NCBI GenBank assembly: GCA_964036045.1
Contig: OZ038382.1
Location: 80,947,918-81,011,917, forward strand
Source: Eutreptiella sp. 'Long Island Sound 2002'
Taxonomy: Eukaryota > Euglenozoa > Euglenophyceae > Eutreptiales > Eutreptiaceae
Length of the DNA stretch: 64,000 nucleotides
Direction of reading: 5' to 3'
Below the pieces are notes generated by a model, which was not told where the DNA came from, did not search any database, and saw nothing but the letters and a program-made list of their open reading frames with translations. Of this stretch, positions 33,429-45,840 are shown one piece after another. The stretch's first letter is position 1. Each line of letters opens with the position of its first letter. The position numbers and the translations under genes are program-made.

Positions 33429-35577
33429 CTGGAGGCCCCACGTACCGCTGGATCATGACTGTCGCTGGACAATACCGGGCATACAAGCACAGACACAAAA
33501 TGTGTTACTGTGCTAGTGTTGTGAGCGCCTGATGTGACTGAGCCTATCTTGTGCAGTCCCGAACAGCTGTGGGACAGCGAATGATGTGTCCTGTTTGACA
33601 TTGTACGTGTTTGTGGCTGAATTTGACTGTCATTTTTCTCATTTGCCTTGATCTGGGCTCTGCAGAGCCCAGCGTGCCAGATTTGCTTGATTTACCCCCG
33701 AATATGAACATTTTTGTACTACTGGGCTCTGCAGAGCCCAGCATGCTGTTTCAGGCCAATTTGCATGCCTCCTCGTGGTACCCAGTGTTGCTTTCATCTC
33801 AACGGTGCAGTACTGTCCGAATTTGGTTGTATCAGCAAAACATTGTGCTATGGCATTTCTTTTGGTAGGTCCCTCGTTGACAGAGTGTACCAACTGTCGA
33901 GTTTGTTCACAATTTTGGTGCATATACGGTGCCGGGTTTGTGTCTATGGGCCCCAAATCCTTTGTTCACTTGCTATTTTTTTACCGATCAATGCGCTGCA
34001 AAGTCCAGATGCCATATGTACCCTTGATTTGGTCCTGACATGTTCTGTTAGCTGCTCCTGGGCCCTGCAGAGCTCAGGTGAATGTGTCTGTCATTTCGAG
34101 TTTACCAGGTATGCCCAGAGTCCAATGTGCAGTGAGTAGTTTGCGCTCAGGTCCACTTTTTTTCGATGAGCCACATTTTATCCCGCGCTGTCATGTATGC
34201 TCAATTGCATTGATCTATCGGGCCCGTGTCTTTTGATTTCTCCAGCGGTTGACAGTGCGTATGTTGGGCGGTGCTTTGACACTGTTCACTGTGCGATGAT
34301 TCATTTTTTGGTGCCCTTTATGGCTTGTTTTCGTTGGTGTCAACCATTTATTGATAATTCCACATTTGCTCGGGATTTAGAAGGGGGAACAGTCTTTGTG
34401 TGTCCAGGTGTTAGTACGTGCTTCTGAACCACATCCGGGGACACATCAGTTTGTAGTCAGTACAACATCCAATTTCGGAGTTCTAACGGACCTTCTACAA
34501 CACATGTAAAGGTTTTTACAACTTGTGTGCTTTTTTGTGTGTGTGTCCGTGCTTTAGACTCGTCAACTATTGTGTACGCAGCTTCCATGCCTTGTGTATG
34601 ACTGGTGCTCTGGTGGTCTGTCGCTTATGGGACTGAGATATTTTTTTGTGGGGGGGGGGCAGGGGCATATAGTGCGATGCCTATTGTAGCCATTACCACA
34701 CTGGTGGTCTGGCTTGTTTATCATTAGCGTAATTCATGGGTGCTTTATGTTGTTTGTATCGAGCTAGGATCTGTAGAGCCCAGCCAGTAGGAATTCCCTA
34801 TTTCACGCCCTATTACTACCTGTTTGCCTGTACATTGTTGTGTTGGTGTACAACCTTGTATTATCACCCCTGTCTTTAGTGAATTTCATGTTTCTGGGCT
34901 CTGCAGAGCCGAGCCTTTCAGAAATGCTACTTTGCACCCTCCTTTCATACAGGTGCTCTTCTCTGTTGTGATAGGGGACACCTTCTTCACAGGCGGTGCA
35001 TATAAGGTCATCATTGCCGTCATAATACCACGAGTGCTTGAAGAACCGCAGCACGTGTTGTTGCCGAATACGTGCTCCATTTGTGATATCAGACTGCGAA
35101 ACATAGTTTTATGGTGCGGCTCGTCCATTTTCCGTATTGCAGACCTCCAAAATGGGAAAAAACAGTGGCCGCGCTCGTATGCTGTGGGGGCCCAAAATGG
35201 CGCCTTTTTGCTGCTTCGCAGCCCTAAATTGCGTCGCGTTCCTCCTTACCGTACACCCTGGGTGGGAACCACCCCTTCATTACGCTTGGCTATGCAGCAG
35301 AGAGCCTAGGCTCTGTGCACCACATGAATTTTTTTCTGCAATAAAAGATAGGGGGCACTATGGGCCTCCTAAGGCGTATGCATGCGTCAAGTGTGTTGGT
35401 TGCTATGAGTGTGTGTGTCATGCACCCGCCAACCCACTGTGATAATTTGTTTTTTTATGTTCTACCTATTCTACCACTCCACGCTAGAAGCATCTCTGTT
35501 CTAGGCTACAACCATTCTAGGCTCGAACATCTAGTCCAGATTTTTTAGGCTAGAACAAGATTGGGTGTTCTAGCGTG
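33429..35577. other. Non-coding with CTCTGCAGAG palindromes
   Basis: Palindromes at 33653-33672 and 33722-33741 (both perfect, 69 bp apart), and variants at 34058-34077, 34764-34783 and 34894-34913. AGGGGGCACTATGG near 35350 repeats 13977. AGGCTAGAACAAGATTGGGT near 35547 is the reverse complement of the right flank of the 12-kb satellite. A frame at 35137-35442 is not convincing as a gene. Confidence 0.5.
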
Positions 35578-38500
35578 TACCTAGGGAGGATCCACGAGAT
35601 GATTCCTAGGAGGGTCTACACCCCCTTAGGAATCATCGCGTGCCCTCCCACAGTACTATAGGACCAACGCGATGATTCCTGGGGGGGTCTACAGCCCCTC
35701 AAGAATCATTGCATGCCCTCTAGACCAGCATAGGACCCACGCGATGATTCCTAGGGGGGTCTACACCCCCTTGCGAATGATTGCGTGCCTTGTTGACTAG
35801 TATAGGACCCACACGATGATTCCTAGGTGGTTCTACATCCCCTTAGGAATCATCGTGTGCCCTCTACACATGTCTAGAGGGCACACAATGATTCCTAGGA
35901 GCGACTACACCCCCTTAGGAATCATCGCGGGCCCTCTACACATGTCTAGAGGGCATGCGATGGTTTCTAGGGGGGTCTACATCCCCTTAGGAATCATTGA
36001 GCGCCCTCCTGGAGTAGTATAGGACCCACACGATGATTTCTAGGGGGGTCTACACCTCCCTAGGAATCATCGCATGCCCTCTACACATGTTTACAGGGCA
36101 CGCGATGATTCTTATGAGGGTCTAAACCCCGTTAGGAATCATCTTGTGGCATCTAGAACTGTCCAGAGGGCATGCGATGATTCCTAGGAGGCTCTACACC
36201 CCCTTAGAAATCATCGCGTGCCCACTGGACCGGCATAGGACCCACGCGATGTTTCCTAGGGTGGTCTAGACCCCCTTACGAATCATCGCCTGCCCTCCTA
36301 GACTAGTATAGGACCCACGCGATGATTCCTAGGTGGTTCTACACCCCCTTAGGAATCATCGTGTGTCCGCTACACATGTCTAGAGGGCGCGCGATGATTC
36401 CTAGGAGGGTCTACACCCCCTTAGGAATCATTGCGCGCCCTCCTAGAGTGTTATAGGACCAACGCCATGGTTCCCAGCGGGGTCTACAACCCCCAAGGAA
36501 TCATCGTGTGCACTCTACACATGTCTCGAGGGCACAGGATGATTCTTGCGAGGGTCTAAACCCCCTTAGGAATCATTGCGCGCCCTCCTAGAGTAGTATA
36601 GGACCCACGCGATGATTCCTAGGGGGGGGTCTACATCCCCCAAGGAATCATCGCGTGCCCTCCTAGACGAGTATGGGACCTACGCGATGTTTCCTAGGAT
36701 GGTCTACAACCCCTTAGGAATCATCGCGTGCCCTCCTAGAGTAGTACAGGACCCACGCGATGATTCCTAGGGGGCTCTACACCCCCTTAGGAATCATTGC
36801 CTGCCCTCTAGACCAGTATAGGACCCACGCGATGATTCCTAGGGTGTCTACACCCCCTTAGGAATCATCGCGTGCCCTCCTAGAGTAGGATAGGACCCAC
36901 ATGATGATTCCTAGGGGGGTCTAAACCCCCCAAGGAATCATTGCGTGCCCTCTACACATCTCTAGAGGGCACACAATGATTCCTAGGAGGTTCTACACCC
37001 CCTCACGAATCATCGTGTGCCCTCCTAGAGTCGTATAGGACCCACGCGATGATTCCTAGGAGGGTCTACACCCCCTTAGTGCCCTCCTAGAGTAGTATAG
37101 AACCCACACATTGATTCCTAGGGGGGTCTACACCTCCCAAGGAATCATCGCGTGCCCTCTTCACATGTCTAGAGGCCTCGCGATGATTCCTAGGAATGTC
37201 TGCACCCCCTTAGGAATCATCGTCTGCCCTCCTACAGTAGTATAGGACCCACGCGATGATTCCTACGGGGGTGTACACTCCCCAAGTAATCATCGCGTGC
37301 CCTCTACACATGTCTAGAGGGCACACAATGATTCCTAGGAGGGTCTACACCCTCTTAGGAATCATTGCGTGCCTTGTTGACTAGTATAGGACCCACACGA
37401 TGATTTCTAGGAGGGCCCTTAGGAATCATGGCATGCCCTCTAGACCTGTCTAGAGGGCACGCAACGATTCCTAGGAGGGTCTACACCCCCTTAGGAATCA
37501 TCGCGCGCCCTCCTAGAGTAGTACAGGACCCGCGCCATGAGTCCTAGCGGGGTCTAGACCCCCTTAGGAATCATCGCGTGCCCTCCTAGAGTAGTCGAGG
37601 ACCCACACGATGATTCCTAGGGGGGTCTACACCCCGTTAGGAATCATCGCGTGCCCTCTAGACCCGCATAGGACCCACACGATGATTCCTAGGAGGGTCT
37701 ACACCCCCTTAGGAATCATCGCGTGCCCTCCTAGAGTAGTATAGGACCCACGCGATTATTCCTAGGGGGGTCTACACCCCCCAAAGGAATCATCGCATGC
37801 CCTCTACACATGTCTTCAGGGCACGCGATGATTCCTAGGAGGGTCTACACCCCCTTAGGATTCATCGCGTGCGCCCTCCTAGAGTAGTATAGGACCCACG
37901 CGATGATTCCTTGGGGGGTCCACACCCCCCAAGGAATCAGCGCGTGCCCTCTACACATTTCTAGAAGGCACACAATGATTCCTAGGAGGTTCTACACCCC
38001 CTTAGGAATCATCGCGTGCCCGCCTAAAGTAGTATAGGACCCACACGATGATTCCTAGGGGGGTCTACACCCCCTTGGGAATCATGGTGCGTCCTCTAGA
38101 CCAGCATACGACCCACGTGATGATTCCCAGGGGGGTCTACACTCCCTTAGGAATCATCGCGGGCCCCCTTAGACCAGTATGGGACTCACATGATGATTCC
38201 TAGGGGGGTCTACACCCCCTTAACAATCATCGCGCGCCCTCTAGACCTGTCTAGAGGGCCTATGATGATTCCTAGGAGGTTCTACACCCCCTTAGGAATC
38301 ATCGCGTGCCACCTAGAGTAGTATAGGACCCACACGATGATTCCTAGGGGGGTCTACACCCCCCAAGGAATCATCTCGTGCGCTCTACACATGTCTAGAG
38401 GGCACACAATGATTCGTAGGAGGGTCTACACTCCCATAGGAATCATCGCGTGCCCTCCTAGAGTGGTATAGGCCCCACACGATGATTCCTAGGGGGGTCT

Positions 38501-38598
38501 ACACCCCCCAAGGAATCATCGCGTGCCCTCTACACATGTCTAGAGGGCACACGATGATTCTTAGGAGGGCCCACACCCCCTTAGGAATCATCGCGTGC
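35578..38598. repeat. Hairpin satellite, large array (about 42 units of 72 bp)
   Basis: Each unit holds CGATGATTCCTAGGGGGGTC, a loop of a few bases, and the near-reverse complement, so each can fold into a stem of about 20 bp. Spacers alternate between a CCTAGAGTAGTATAGGACCC type and a CTCTACACATGTCTAGAGGGC type, itself palindromic. Unit starts at 36831, 36903, 36976 and 37048 show the 72-73 bp step. Divergence among units suggests an old array. No open frame of note. Confidence 0.97.
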
Positions 38599-40424
38599 GT
38601 ACCCCCTCTTCATCGTCTTCATCTTTGTGTGATGTATTAGTTCGTGTAAAGTCAATGGAATGTTCTGGCTTTACTTTCTCCTACCCTTGGAGAATGAGAT
38701 AGAGAATTTGAGGTGGAGGATGAAATGTGTGGCCAAAAAGAAGGTAATTTTTGTCTGTTTCTCGGCAGACAAATCTCTCCTGTGGTGTGAGATGTGCTCA
38801 TTGCCGTGTCATATTGCTCACTGAAGAGGAGATGTTCGTGTTTTATCTAACATGCCAGCAAGGGATGCCAAATGACATGTCACGAGCTGATGCTTGTGCT
38901 CCTACTCTTGATGAAATCGGGAAAACCATAATTAATTGAATTTAGTAAGATTCACTAGTGTGAGCCAAGGAACTTTTTCCACCATAACTCCCACTTCCCA
39001 CATTTGGTGACCTGATTCATGGATTCCTTGCCCATTAGCTCTGCTGGTGGTGCCTCGTTAGGTGTATTCTTCAATATTGTGTTTCCAAGTTGTGTGTGGA
39101 AGATAATTGTTGCTGTTGACAATTTATAGAAGTCAAATTTTGGATTTGAATTTGATTTAATTTGAAATGTTTATGCGGCACACATTGCATCATACAATCA
39201 AGAACAATCATCAAGAACATCACAAAAGCAATTCTCCATGCACACATCTTACTTCGGTGCATCAAACAAACATCCTTCTTTGACCCCCATTTCAACCCCA
39301 TTTTCGGAGTGTGCATTTTCAAAAGGCAATTTTCTTGTAGTGTCTTGCACAAATGAAGCTGAGATGAGGAAAACTAGAAGTGTCCTTGTATGCACACAAT
39401 TGACACAACAATGTACTATTCTCATCGGGATTCATGGTCATGCCAAATGGACGTGAAATTTTCCCATGGCCTGTAATGTTGATAGCACTTCCACCTATAC
39501 AACTTAAACTGCGGGAATTGTAACAAGATTCCTGTGTACAAGTCATGAGAGGAAACCATCCAAATATGATGGGCAAATAAGTGCTCAACATGAGGTTGAT
39601 AGCAACCATGCACACCATTGTCCTTCTCACATTTGGTGAGAACTAAAGTGATGCAAATCACTTTAGTTTTGCCATAGGGGACAGCTGCTTACTGTCTAGC
39701 AAGGCGAGGTGCGCTGTTGTGCCCCCCCCCCCCCCCACTCTCATACATACGCTTGTTGAAGCCCGTGGGCTGTGCTATGGGTGGGCAAAGCAGACCAGAA
39801 GGGACAGTTGGCCGGCAACCCTACTATCATCAACTATCCACGATGCACAAAAGAATGGTCACAACAAGCAAAACCTGATGGCCAACGAAAGGACCATGGG
39901 AATGCATACAGCCCTTGTATGCACTATCATGGTGCCTCAAACTCCTTGGACAGACCAAACTTCCTTGAAGTGCCATAATTGTCCCATATTTTACTGTCTG
40001 GTGAAGCACCTGGCATCAGTCTGAGGGTGCTGAGGTGTAATTGTTGCATCCCAACCCAAGATGGCAGGTTTTTGGAGAGTTTCTGTATTGTGCGTGCGCA
40101 CAGCACGTGCACGCACTTTCGAGATAAAATCAGGGGAATTTAACAAAATAGACACATTTTTTATCATTCTTATGCATCCATGAAGTAGTGTACCCCCAGG
40201 AATTGCAGGGGACCTCATATTGGACCCAGCACCCTCTACCATTGAGCTCTGTGCAAGGTGTGTGCATGCCACTCCATGCCCAGTGCCCGATCTGTTCCGG
40301 GGCAGGGCTGTCATTTGGTGCATGTGCAGGTCCTTTCAAAGTGGGGTTCCAGGCCATTAGGGTACATCTGAACTGCTCTCTGGTTCACTTGTTGTAATGC
40401 CTCAGAGTGAAATTCTTCGTCGCA
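38599..40424. other. Intergenic, no confident gene
   Basis: A 62-codon frame at 38751-38939 has ordinary composition but no motif. An AT-rich stretch (about 39080-39420) and a frame near 39770-39980 give nothing recognisable. The promoter and any 5' untranslated exon of the EF-hand gene would lie here, but I see no decisive element. Confidence 0.35.
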
Positions 40425-40658
40425 ATGAAGCGCTCCTTTGAGGCGAGCACGCTCGAGGCCGATCGCCGTGCGGCCAAACGGCATTGTGCTGAGTTGTCAG
40501 CGCAGACGCGTCTTGGACGCGAAATGCAGAAACAGCCACGCCTGCGCAGCATTGTCCTGTGCATTATTCACCAAATTCTGGAAGTGCAAGGGGGCTGCTT
40601 TCAGAACATCTTGCGAAGTATGGATGCTGACGGCAATGGGACTATCAGCTGTGAGGAG
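40425..40658 (+). CDS. EF-hand gene exon 1 (start, EF1)
   Basis: First exon of a large calcium-binding gene predicted to run to 64000. ATG 40425 starts MKRSFEAST in a basic N-terminal region; a few codons upstream are also open. EF1 loop DADGNGTISCEE has all calcium ligands (D, D, N, backbone T, S, E). The exon ends in phase 0 right after the loop Glu, and GTTTTG follows. The full product of exons 1-7 is about 605 residues with five EF-hand pairs and no catalytic domain, so it is probably a calcium sensor or buffer. No signal peptide or membrane segment is evident. Confidence 0.7.
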
Positions 40659-40931
40659 GTTTTGCACATCCTTCCTGTCCCTGCCATACCTTCTCCCATA
40701 CTCCGAGTTCCCCCCAATTTTGGACTTCTGCCATACTGCTGCCTATATTGTTGTCCTATGCCACACTGCCATACCCCTGGCATGGCCTATATGTTTCACA
40801 CGCAACTCTTCCGATCGCACACCCATACCATCCCTCTGTGCCACGACGCGTGGATGTCACTCCCAACGCCTCGTGACGTACAAGATACTCACGTATGCCA
40901 CACCTGCAGTTGCCCTTGCCCATCACAACAG

Positions 40932-41269
40932 ATGTATCAGTATTTGCTCAAACCGCAGCCGCTGGGTCTGGGCCTGAACGTCCCCTGTGAACGCCTTGGC
41001 GTGCCCATGCCGACCTTTCAAGAGATTCAGTGCCTTGGAGGGCTTGTAGATGACAACTACGACCAAGTCCTGTCGTACACGGAATTTGCCAATCTCTTGT
41101 ACATCTCTTTCAACTACTTCCAGTTGGTGTTCAGTGAATGCGTGCTGAGCAGCGTCCGCAACTGGCCACCGTCGCTGACAGGCGTCACACGACACAGGGG
41201 GGCTCTGCTGCCGGACCATGAAGGCTACAAAATGATGCGGGACATCATCTTTTTGATGTTGGGGCGCAG
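40932..41269 (+). CDS. EF-hand gene exon 2 (EF2)
   Basis: Acceptor CACAACAG at 40931; the 273-nt intron upstream is divisible by three and stop-free, so it reads through in frame but contains no motif. EF2 loop DDNYDQVLSYTE fits the 12-residue consensus (D, N, D, S, E) with Gln at the usual Gly. The exon ends after two bases of a codon (AG) before GTGGAT, and exon 3 supplies the third. Confidence 0.7.
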
Positions 41270-42051
41270 GTGGATGCACAGGGTTGCAGTGGGCTGGGAA
41301 GGGCTGTGGAGGACTGAACAGCCCCAGTACCATCACGCATGCCTAACGCTTTAGATAGGATGGAGGCAGAATGCAGATTGGCCTCTGCAATTCTCCACAG
41401 GATGAGAAAGAGGAAACAAGTGCAAAATTCTGCACAGTGAAAGATGCAATGAAGCAAGCAGTAATGTGCAAGAGGTAGGGTTTGGAACTGACATCTGAAG
41501 GAATTGTGTTGATCCAGTAGTAGTTTGTCAGGCAGCAATGCTACTCAGGGCGACTCATGGCATACACAAAACGTGCAATTACATGGCCAGTACCTTACAG
41601 GGCATTTGAAGCCTCGCCCAAGGCTGTGTACCGTCGAACTACCAGCAAAACAATTTAACAAAACGGAGTGACAGTGGTGCCACCGAAGCCTTTCGTGGGT
41701 TTGAGAAAGCTCTCAATTTGGGAAAAAATGGCCGCACTGGTGATGATGATCAGATTTTGGGTGGGTGTAGCGACACTTCGAATCACTGCCTGGCATCTCC
41801 CAACACCACATGTACCAGGGACGTTGAGGCTTATTGCTGCACATGAGTTCGTCTTGTTGGAGTCTCAGAAATGTTATGCCAGGAGAGCATTGTCTGCGAT
41901 GGGTATTGCAGGTGCGGGCTGGTCAAGTAATCAGGTTCCTGTCGGAAGGAACGGATACAGCGGCCTTGTCTGGTTGCATGCTGTTGCTGGTTGGGCCCTG
42001 AGGGCTCACTTCAGGAAGTTACAACAATTTGATATACCCTTGCATCTGCAG

Positions 42052-42340
42052 CATTTCGTTGGAGCGGCTATTTGGGGCCATTGACCGGGACTGCAACAAC
42101 GCCATCAGCATGGATGAGCTGCTACTGGGGCTGCAGACCCACTTGGGCCTAAACTGGAACCCTGACAATGTGAAGAAGCTGCTGGCGGTCTACGACGTGA
42201 ATAATGACCAAAACCTCGACGTCATTGAGTTTGTGGGGATGCTGAATCACATGAACGAGCTTCTAACGGACCGTTTCATGTGGCACTACCATGGCACCAA
42301 AGAGCCTGGCGTGTATCTAATGCACCGCATTATCTTCAAG
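42052..42340 (+). CDS. EF-hand gene exon 3 (EF3, EF4)
   Basis: Acceptor ATCTGCAG at 42051. Split codon AG+C gives Ser, then ISLERLFGAI and loop DRDCNNAISMDE (EF3), and 24 residues on, loop DVNNDQNLDVIE (EF4). Ends TTCAAG before GTGGGA in phase 0. Two complete EF-hands at normal spacing in one exon. Confidence 0.8.
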
Positions 42341-42419
42341 GTGGGACACGTGGCTGTGGCATACACGGCTGCTTGGGCTTGGGGTGGGGCTCATTGAGCT
42401 GGGATTCTGCGAGATGCAT

Positions 42420-42575
42420 AAATCCCTTTAGGTGTTTAGCATGCACCAAGCACCAAGCACCAAGCACCAAGCAGCAGACAGCAAACAGATAGCATGCAGA
42501 AAGCCAGCCAGCAAGCCAGGAAGTAGTAAGCAGCAATCAGCAAGCAAGCAAGCAAGCAGCAAGCAGCAAGCGTGA
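42420..42575. repeat. CACCAAG and AAGC short tandem repeats in intron 3
   Basis: Four copies of CACCAAG followed by AGC/AAGC-type repeats in the intron after exon 3. A second low-complexity block with CCACCAACC words follows at about 42625-42680. Confidence 0.9.
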
Positions 42576-43024
42576 TGAAGCGAAGGGGGCAGCTGCTAGT
42601 AGGGTGGTCTCGCAATCCCACCCTACCAACCCACCCACCAACCACCCCTCCTGCCCCATCCACCAACCACCCCTCCTGCTGGTGTTGGGGGCACCAGGGG
42701 CTGGCACTTGGCAGAAAGTATCTTTGCACTCAGCTGCACCCAGCAGACTTTGCAGAAGGTGGTTGTGTGTGTTTGTGTGTGGAGGCTACAGCCCGAAGGT
42801 CATTCATTTTTTCTTGCTGCACGCCACCCCATGTTGAAATGGGGTGGGAATGAGCAAACGCTGTCGTCGTACAGTGACTTACAGGCTTCAATTCTACAAT
42901 GCGCTCCACAGGAACCAGAAAGTTGCGGGGCTCACATCACGAAAATGCTCAGCAGTGGTCAAGTGGCAATGTTCTGCCTGTTTTGGGTTAAGGAAAGACC
43001 CAGGGAGGAGTTCAGACCCGTAGT

Positions 43025-43135
43025 TACAGCCGTGCGCCACCTTCCACTTTAGCCGTGCGCAATCATGTGCCACCTTCAACTTCAGCTGTGCGCAACTGTG
43101 CGCCATCTTGAACTTCAGCCGTGCGCAACCGGGTT
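43025..43135. repeat. GCCGTGCGCAA minisatellite in intron 3
   Basis: Three to four units of about 36 bp built on GCCGTGCGCAA and CACCTTCAACTTCA. A further pair of units occurs at about 43925-43985. Nothing else recognisable in the 42341-44743 intron apart from C/G runs. Confidence 0.8.
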
Positions 43136-44743
43136 CAATTTTTTTTGACCAAAAAGCCCCTTAAGTGCCAGCCACGTCTGATGATGGTGTTTATCAGTAC
43201 AAGAAAGGCAAGCACACAGCACCAGGTGAAAATATTCTGCCAGCAACTGAAGCATGAGAAGATGGGTATTTAGCGCTGCTGCTGGTTGTGGAAGTTAGAA
43301 GTTACCGGGGCCATTGGGTATCTCCCTAATAGTGTGGTATGCTTGTCAGAAAGGAGTAGACACTTAGACCCTCAGCTGAGGCATGTTGCCACATGTTGGT
43401 CAGCAAGTGATTGTACCCGAGGATATCATTCATGCTGCCAAGCCATGTGTAGCACCACAACCCACCGCTAGTACCCATTCAGCGTCGGATTTTGATTGCA
43501 AAGAGCCCTTGCTCCCACTTGGACCTGCCACTCATGAGACAGTGCAACAACAACCTGCTAAACAAGATGTACAACAGAATTTTGCACTTGTCCCGGCAGA
43601 GCATTTCGTTTCTGGGCTCTCGAAGTAAAGGCCCCAATTGGCGACGTATGAGATCAAATTGCGGCATGATGGTTGGGATACACCGTAGTCTTTGCAACTC
43701 TTGACCAAGGAGGACATGGCTGAATTGCACATTCTCCCTGGACATCGCTACTTACTGTGGACACATTGAATGATCTGCAATTCATGGTGCTTGGCTTGGT
43801 GGGGCACCAACAATTTTTTGGTTGGCCCAGAATTGATTGGGGGGTCTTGTTTAATACACGGTGGCCTTAAACAGAAATTTGACCGGCACCATTTCTTTTC
43901 CACTACTCTTTTCTGAAATGGCAGTCAAGCATGCGCAATCGTGCGCTGCCTTCAACTTCAGCCGTGCGCGACCGTGCATGCATGGCTGTAACCACAGGTC
44001 TGGAGGAGTTGACAGTGGACATTTGGTAATTAATCATCATCACTTTCCCACACGCTAGCGGCGGCAATTGATCCTTCTGACGGCTGTAATGCTATTTCCT
44101 GTGTACATTTCCGAAGTGTGGCGACCCGAAAATTGCTCCGACGGGGGAGGGGGGCACGGGCGCCCTTAGAAGGTGGGGGGGGGGGTTCGGCAAAATGGGA
44201 TTCCATGCCGGGACCCTTTCTTATGTTGTTTTGGCAGCTTTGGCTTTGGCTTTGGCTTTGTCTCAAATTCCATGTCCTGAAGGGAAAGTAACAGTTCAGG
44301 ACCCACAGCCCAAAGCCCAAACTCCCCCAAAAAGGACACTGCTTGACTATTTCAGCGTACCTACTCACAGGCCTAGGTGGGGTGCTGCATGGCAGCTGGA
44401 ACTGACCGGGGGTCATTGTACTCTTTTGTACCCTTAAACAACAGTACCACCCCCGTTGGCACAACCCAAAAAAATATGATTCCGAGTCATCCACACACTA
44501 CCCAAAAGTATCAAGAACTACGAGGAACCCCCACAGTCCCCCTTTGTGAACCTAGAAATCGTCCCAGCACGGCGACCAAGGAGAGGGGGGGGGGGTGTTG
44601 GGAAAATGGGCTTCCGTGTCATCTCCCCCCGCAAACCAATTTTCTTCCCGCCTTTGCTCCATGTTCTTGGGATGCACGGATGTGCATAGCGGTTCTCTGG
44701 AACACCCATCCTGTTGCAGTGTGAATGATGGTGCCCCTCTCAG

Positions 44744-44872
44744 GTGATTGACTCAGGCATGTGCCTGGTGAACATCTTTGACCAATTCGACCAGGACAAG
44801 AATGGGGTCCTGAATGTGGAGGAGTTCAAGGCCTTCTTGCAGAGCATTGGTGCCAATTTCGGCGACGCAGAG
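44744..44872 (+). CDS. EF-hand gene exon 4 (EF5)
   Basis: Acceptor CCTCTCAG at 44743. 43 codons in phase 0 at both ends: NIFDQF, loop DQDKNGVLNVEE (all ligands present), FKAFLQSIG, then donor GTCGGC. The helix-loop-helix is complete within the exon. Confidence 0.8.
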
Positions 44873-45840
44873 GTCGGCCATACCCTGTCATGTCCTGCTC
44901 TCTTGCCCCCCCCCCCCCACTTTGACCAGATAGTTGCATCAAATCTGTGGAAGCCCCCCCTCCCCCCACCTGCGTGGGACAATGAAAAGGGGACCAAGTC
45001 TTGGGGCTCTTAAGGGTCTGTCCTTGATGCCAAACTTCAAATAAGCGGTTTGGTGCTTGGACTCCGGTTCATCTGGACCTCAACAAAGTATCAGCCAGAC
45101 AACAGCCACTGTCAGTTACCGGGCAACCGCCGTCGGTTAAGCGTCAACTGCAGTCCAGTCAAACGCAAACCTGCCATCCAAAGCCTCAGCTATCTTCAGT
45201 GCAAAAAGAAGCTCGCATCCTAAAAGGACTGCCCTTATGGACTGCCCGGGTTCAGGGATCATGCAAGGCAGGGTCTCAACTACCCTCCATCCCCGCCGCG
45301 CCTCCTTGCACATGAAGCACGCCAAGGGCCAAAAACAAGGACTAGGATTTGTCAGACGTCTGGCCATGCCCGCTCACTGCCCCTGCTGCACCTGCCTGCA
45401 CTGAGGAGGGGGCCAGGCAGCCGGGATGCAACTGGGAATTATGGGTCCTGCTTCGACAAGGGAGTGCTGAAACAGACATGATATCCGGATGAAAGGCAAT
45501 ATGAGGGGGGGGGGGGAGGGGGATTTCTGGCAGGGAGAATTTGGTGGGAAAATTACGTCTGTAAGAATGTACGTCTGTGGCGAAATTTTCTCCCGGCGAA
45601 ATTTAGGGGCGTCAGCAGTGCCGTGAAGATGTCAATGGCCCTGGCACTGCATTCTGCGGGTCCGTAGTTTTGCGCTATTGTTTGGAACAGCAATTTTTTT
45701 CAGATGTGGTGAACTAATGCTGCTTTCATTGGCAATTTGATTTGAATTTTTTTCTGACTCTTAATGGAGCATGGGCTTGCATATTGGGATGTGTGTGTGA
45801 TGCACTTGGAGCTTTGGGCTTGGGGTGCACTGTGCGGACA

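Noticed and set aside
35578-38598. CRISPR-like array of regular palindromic repeats
   Set aside because: Repeats dominate the unit, spacers are themselves repeated variants, units diverge throughout, there are no cas genes, and the context is eukaryotic. It is a satellite.
40659-40931. The first EF-hand intron as coding (continuous 315-codon frame)
   Set aside because: The intervening sequence is His/Cys/Pro-rich and lacks any motif. Removing it joins the EF1 loop directly to a proper helix in phase 0.
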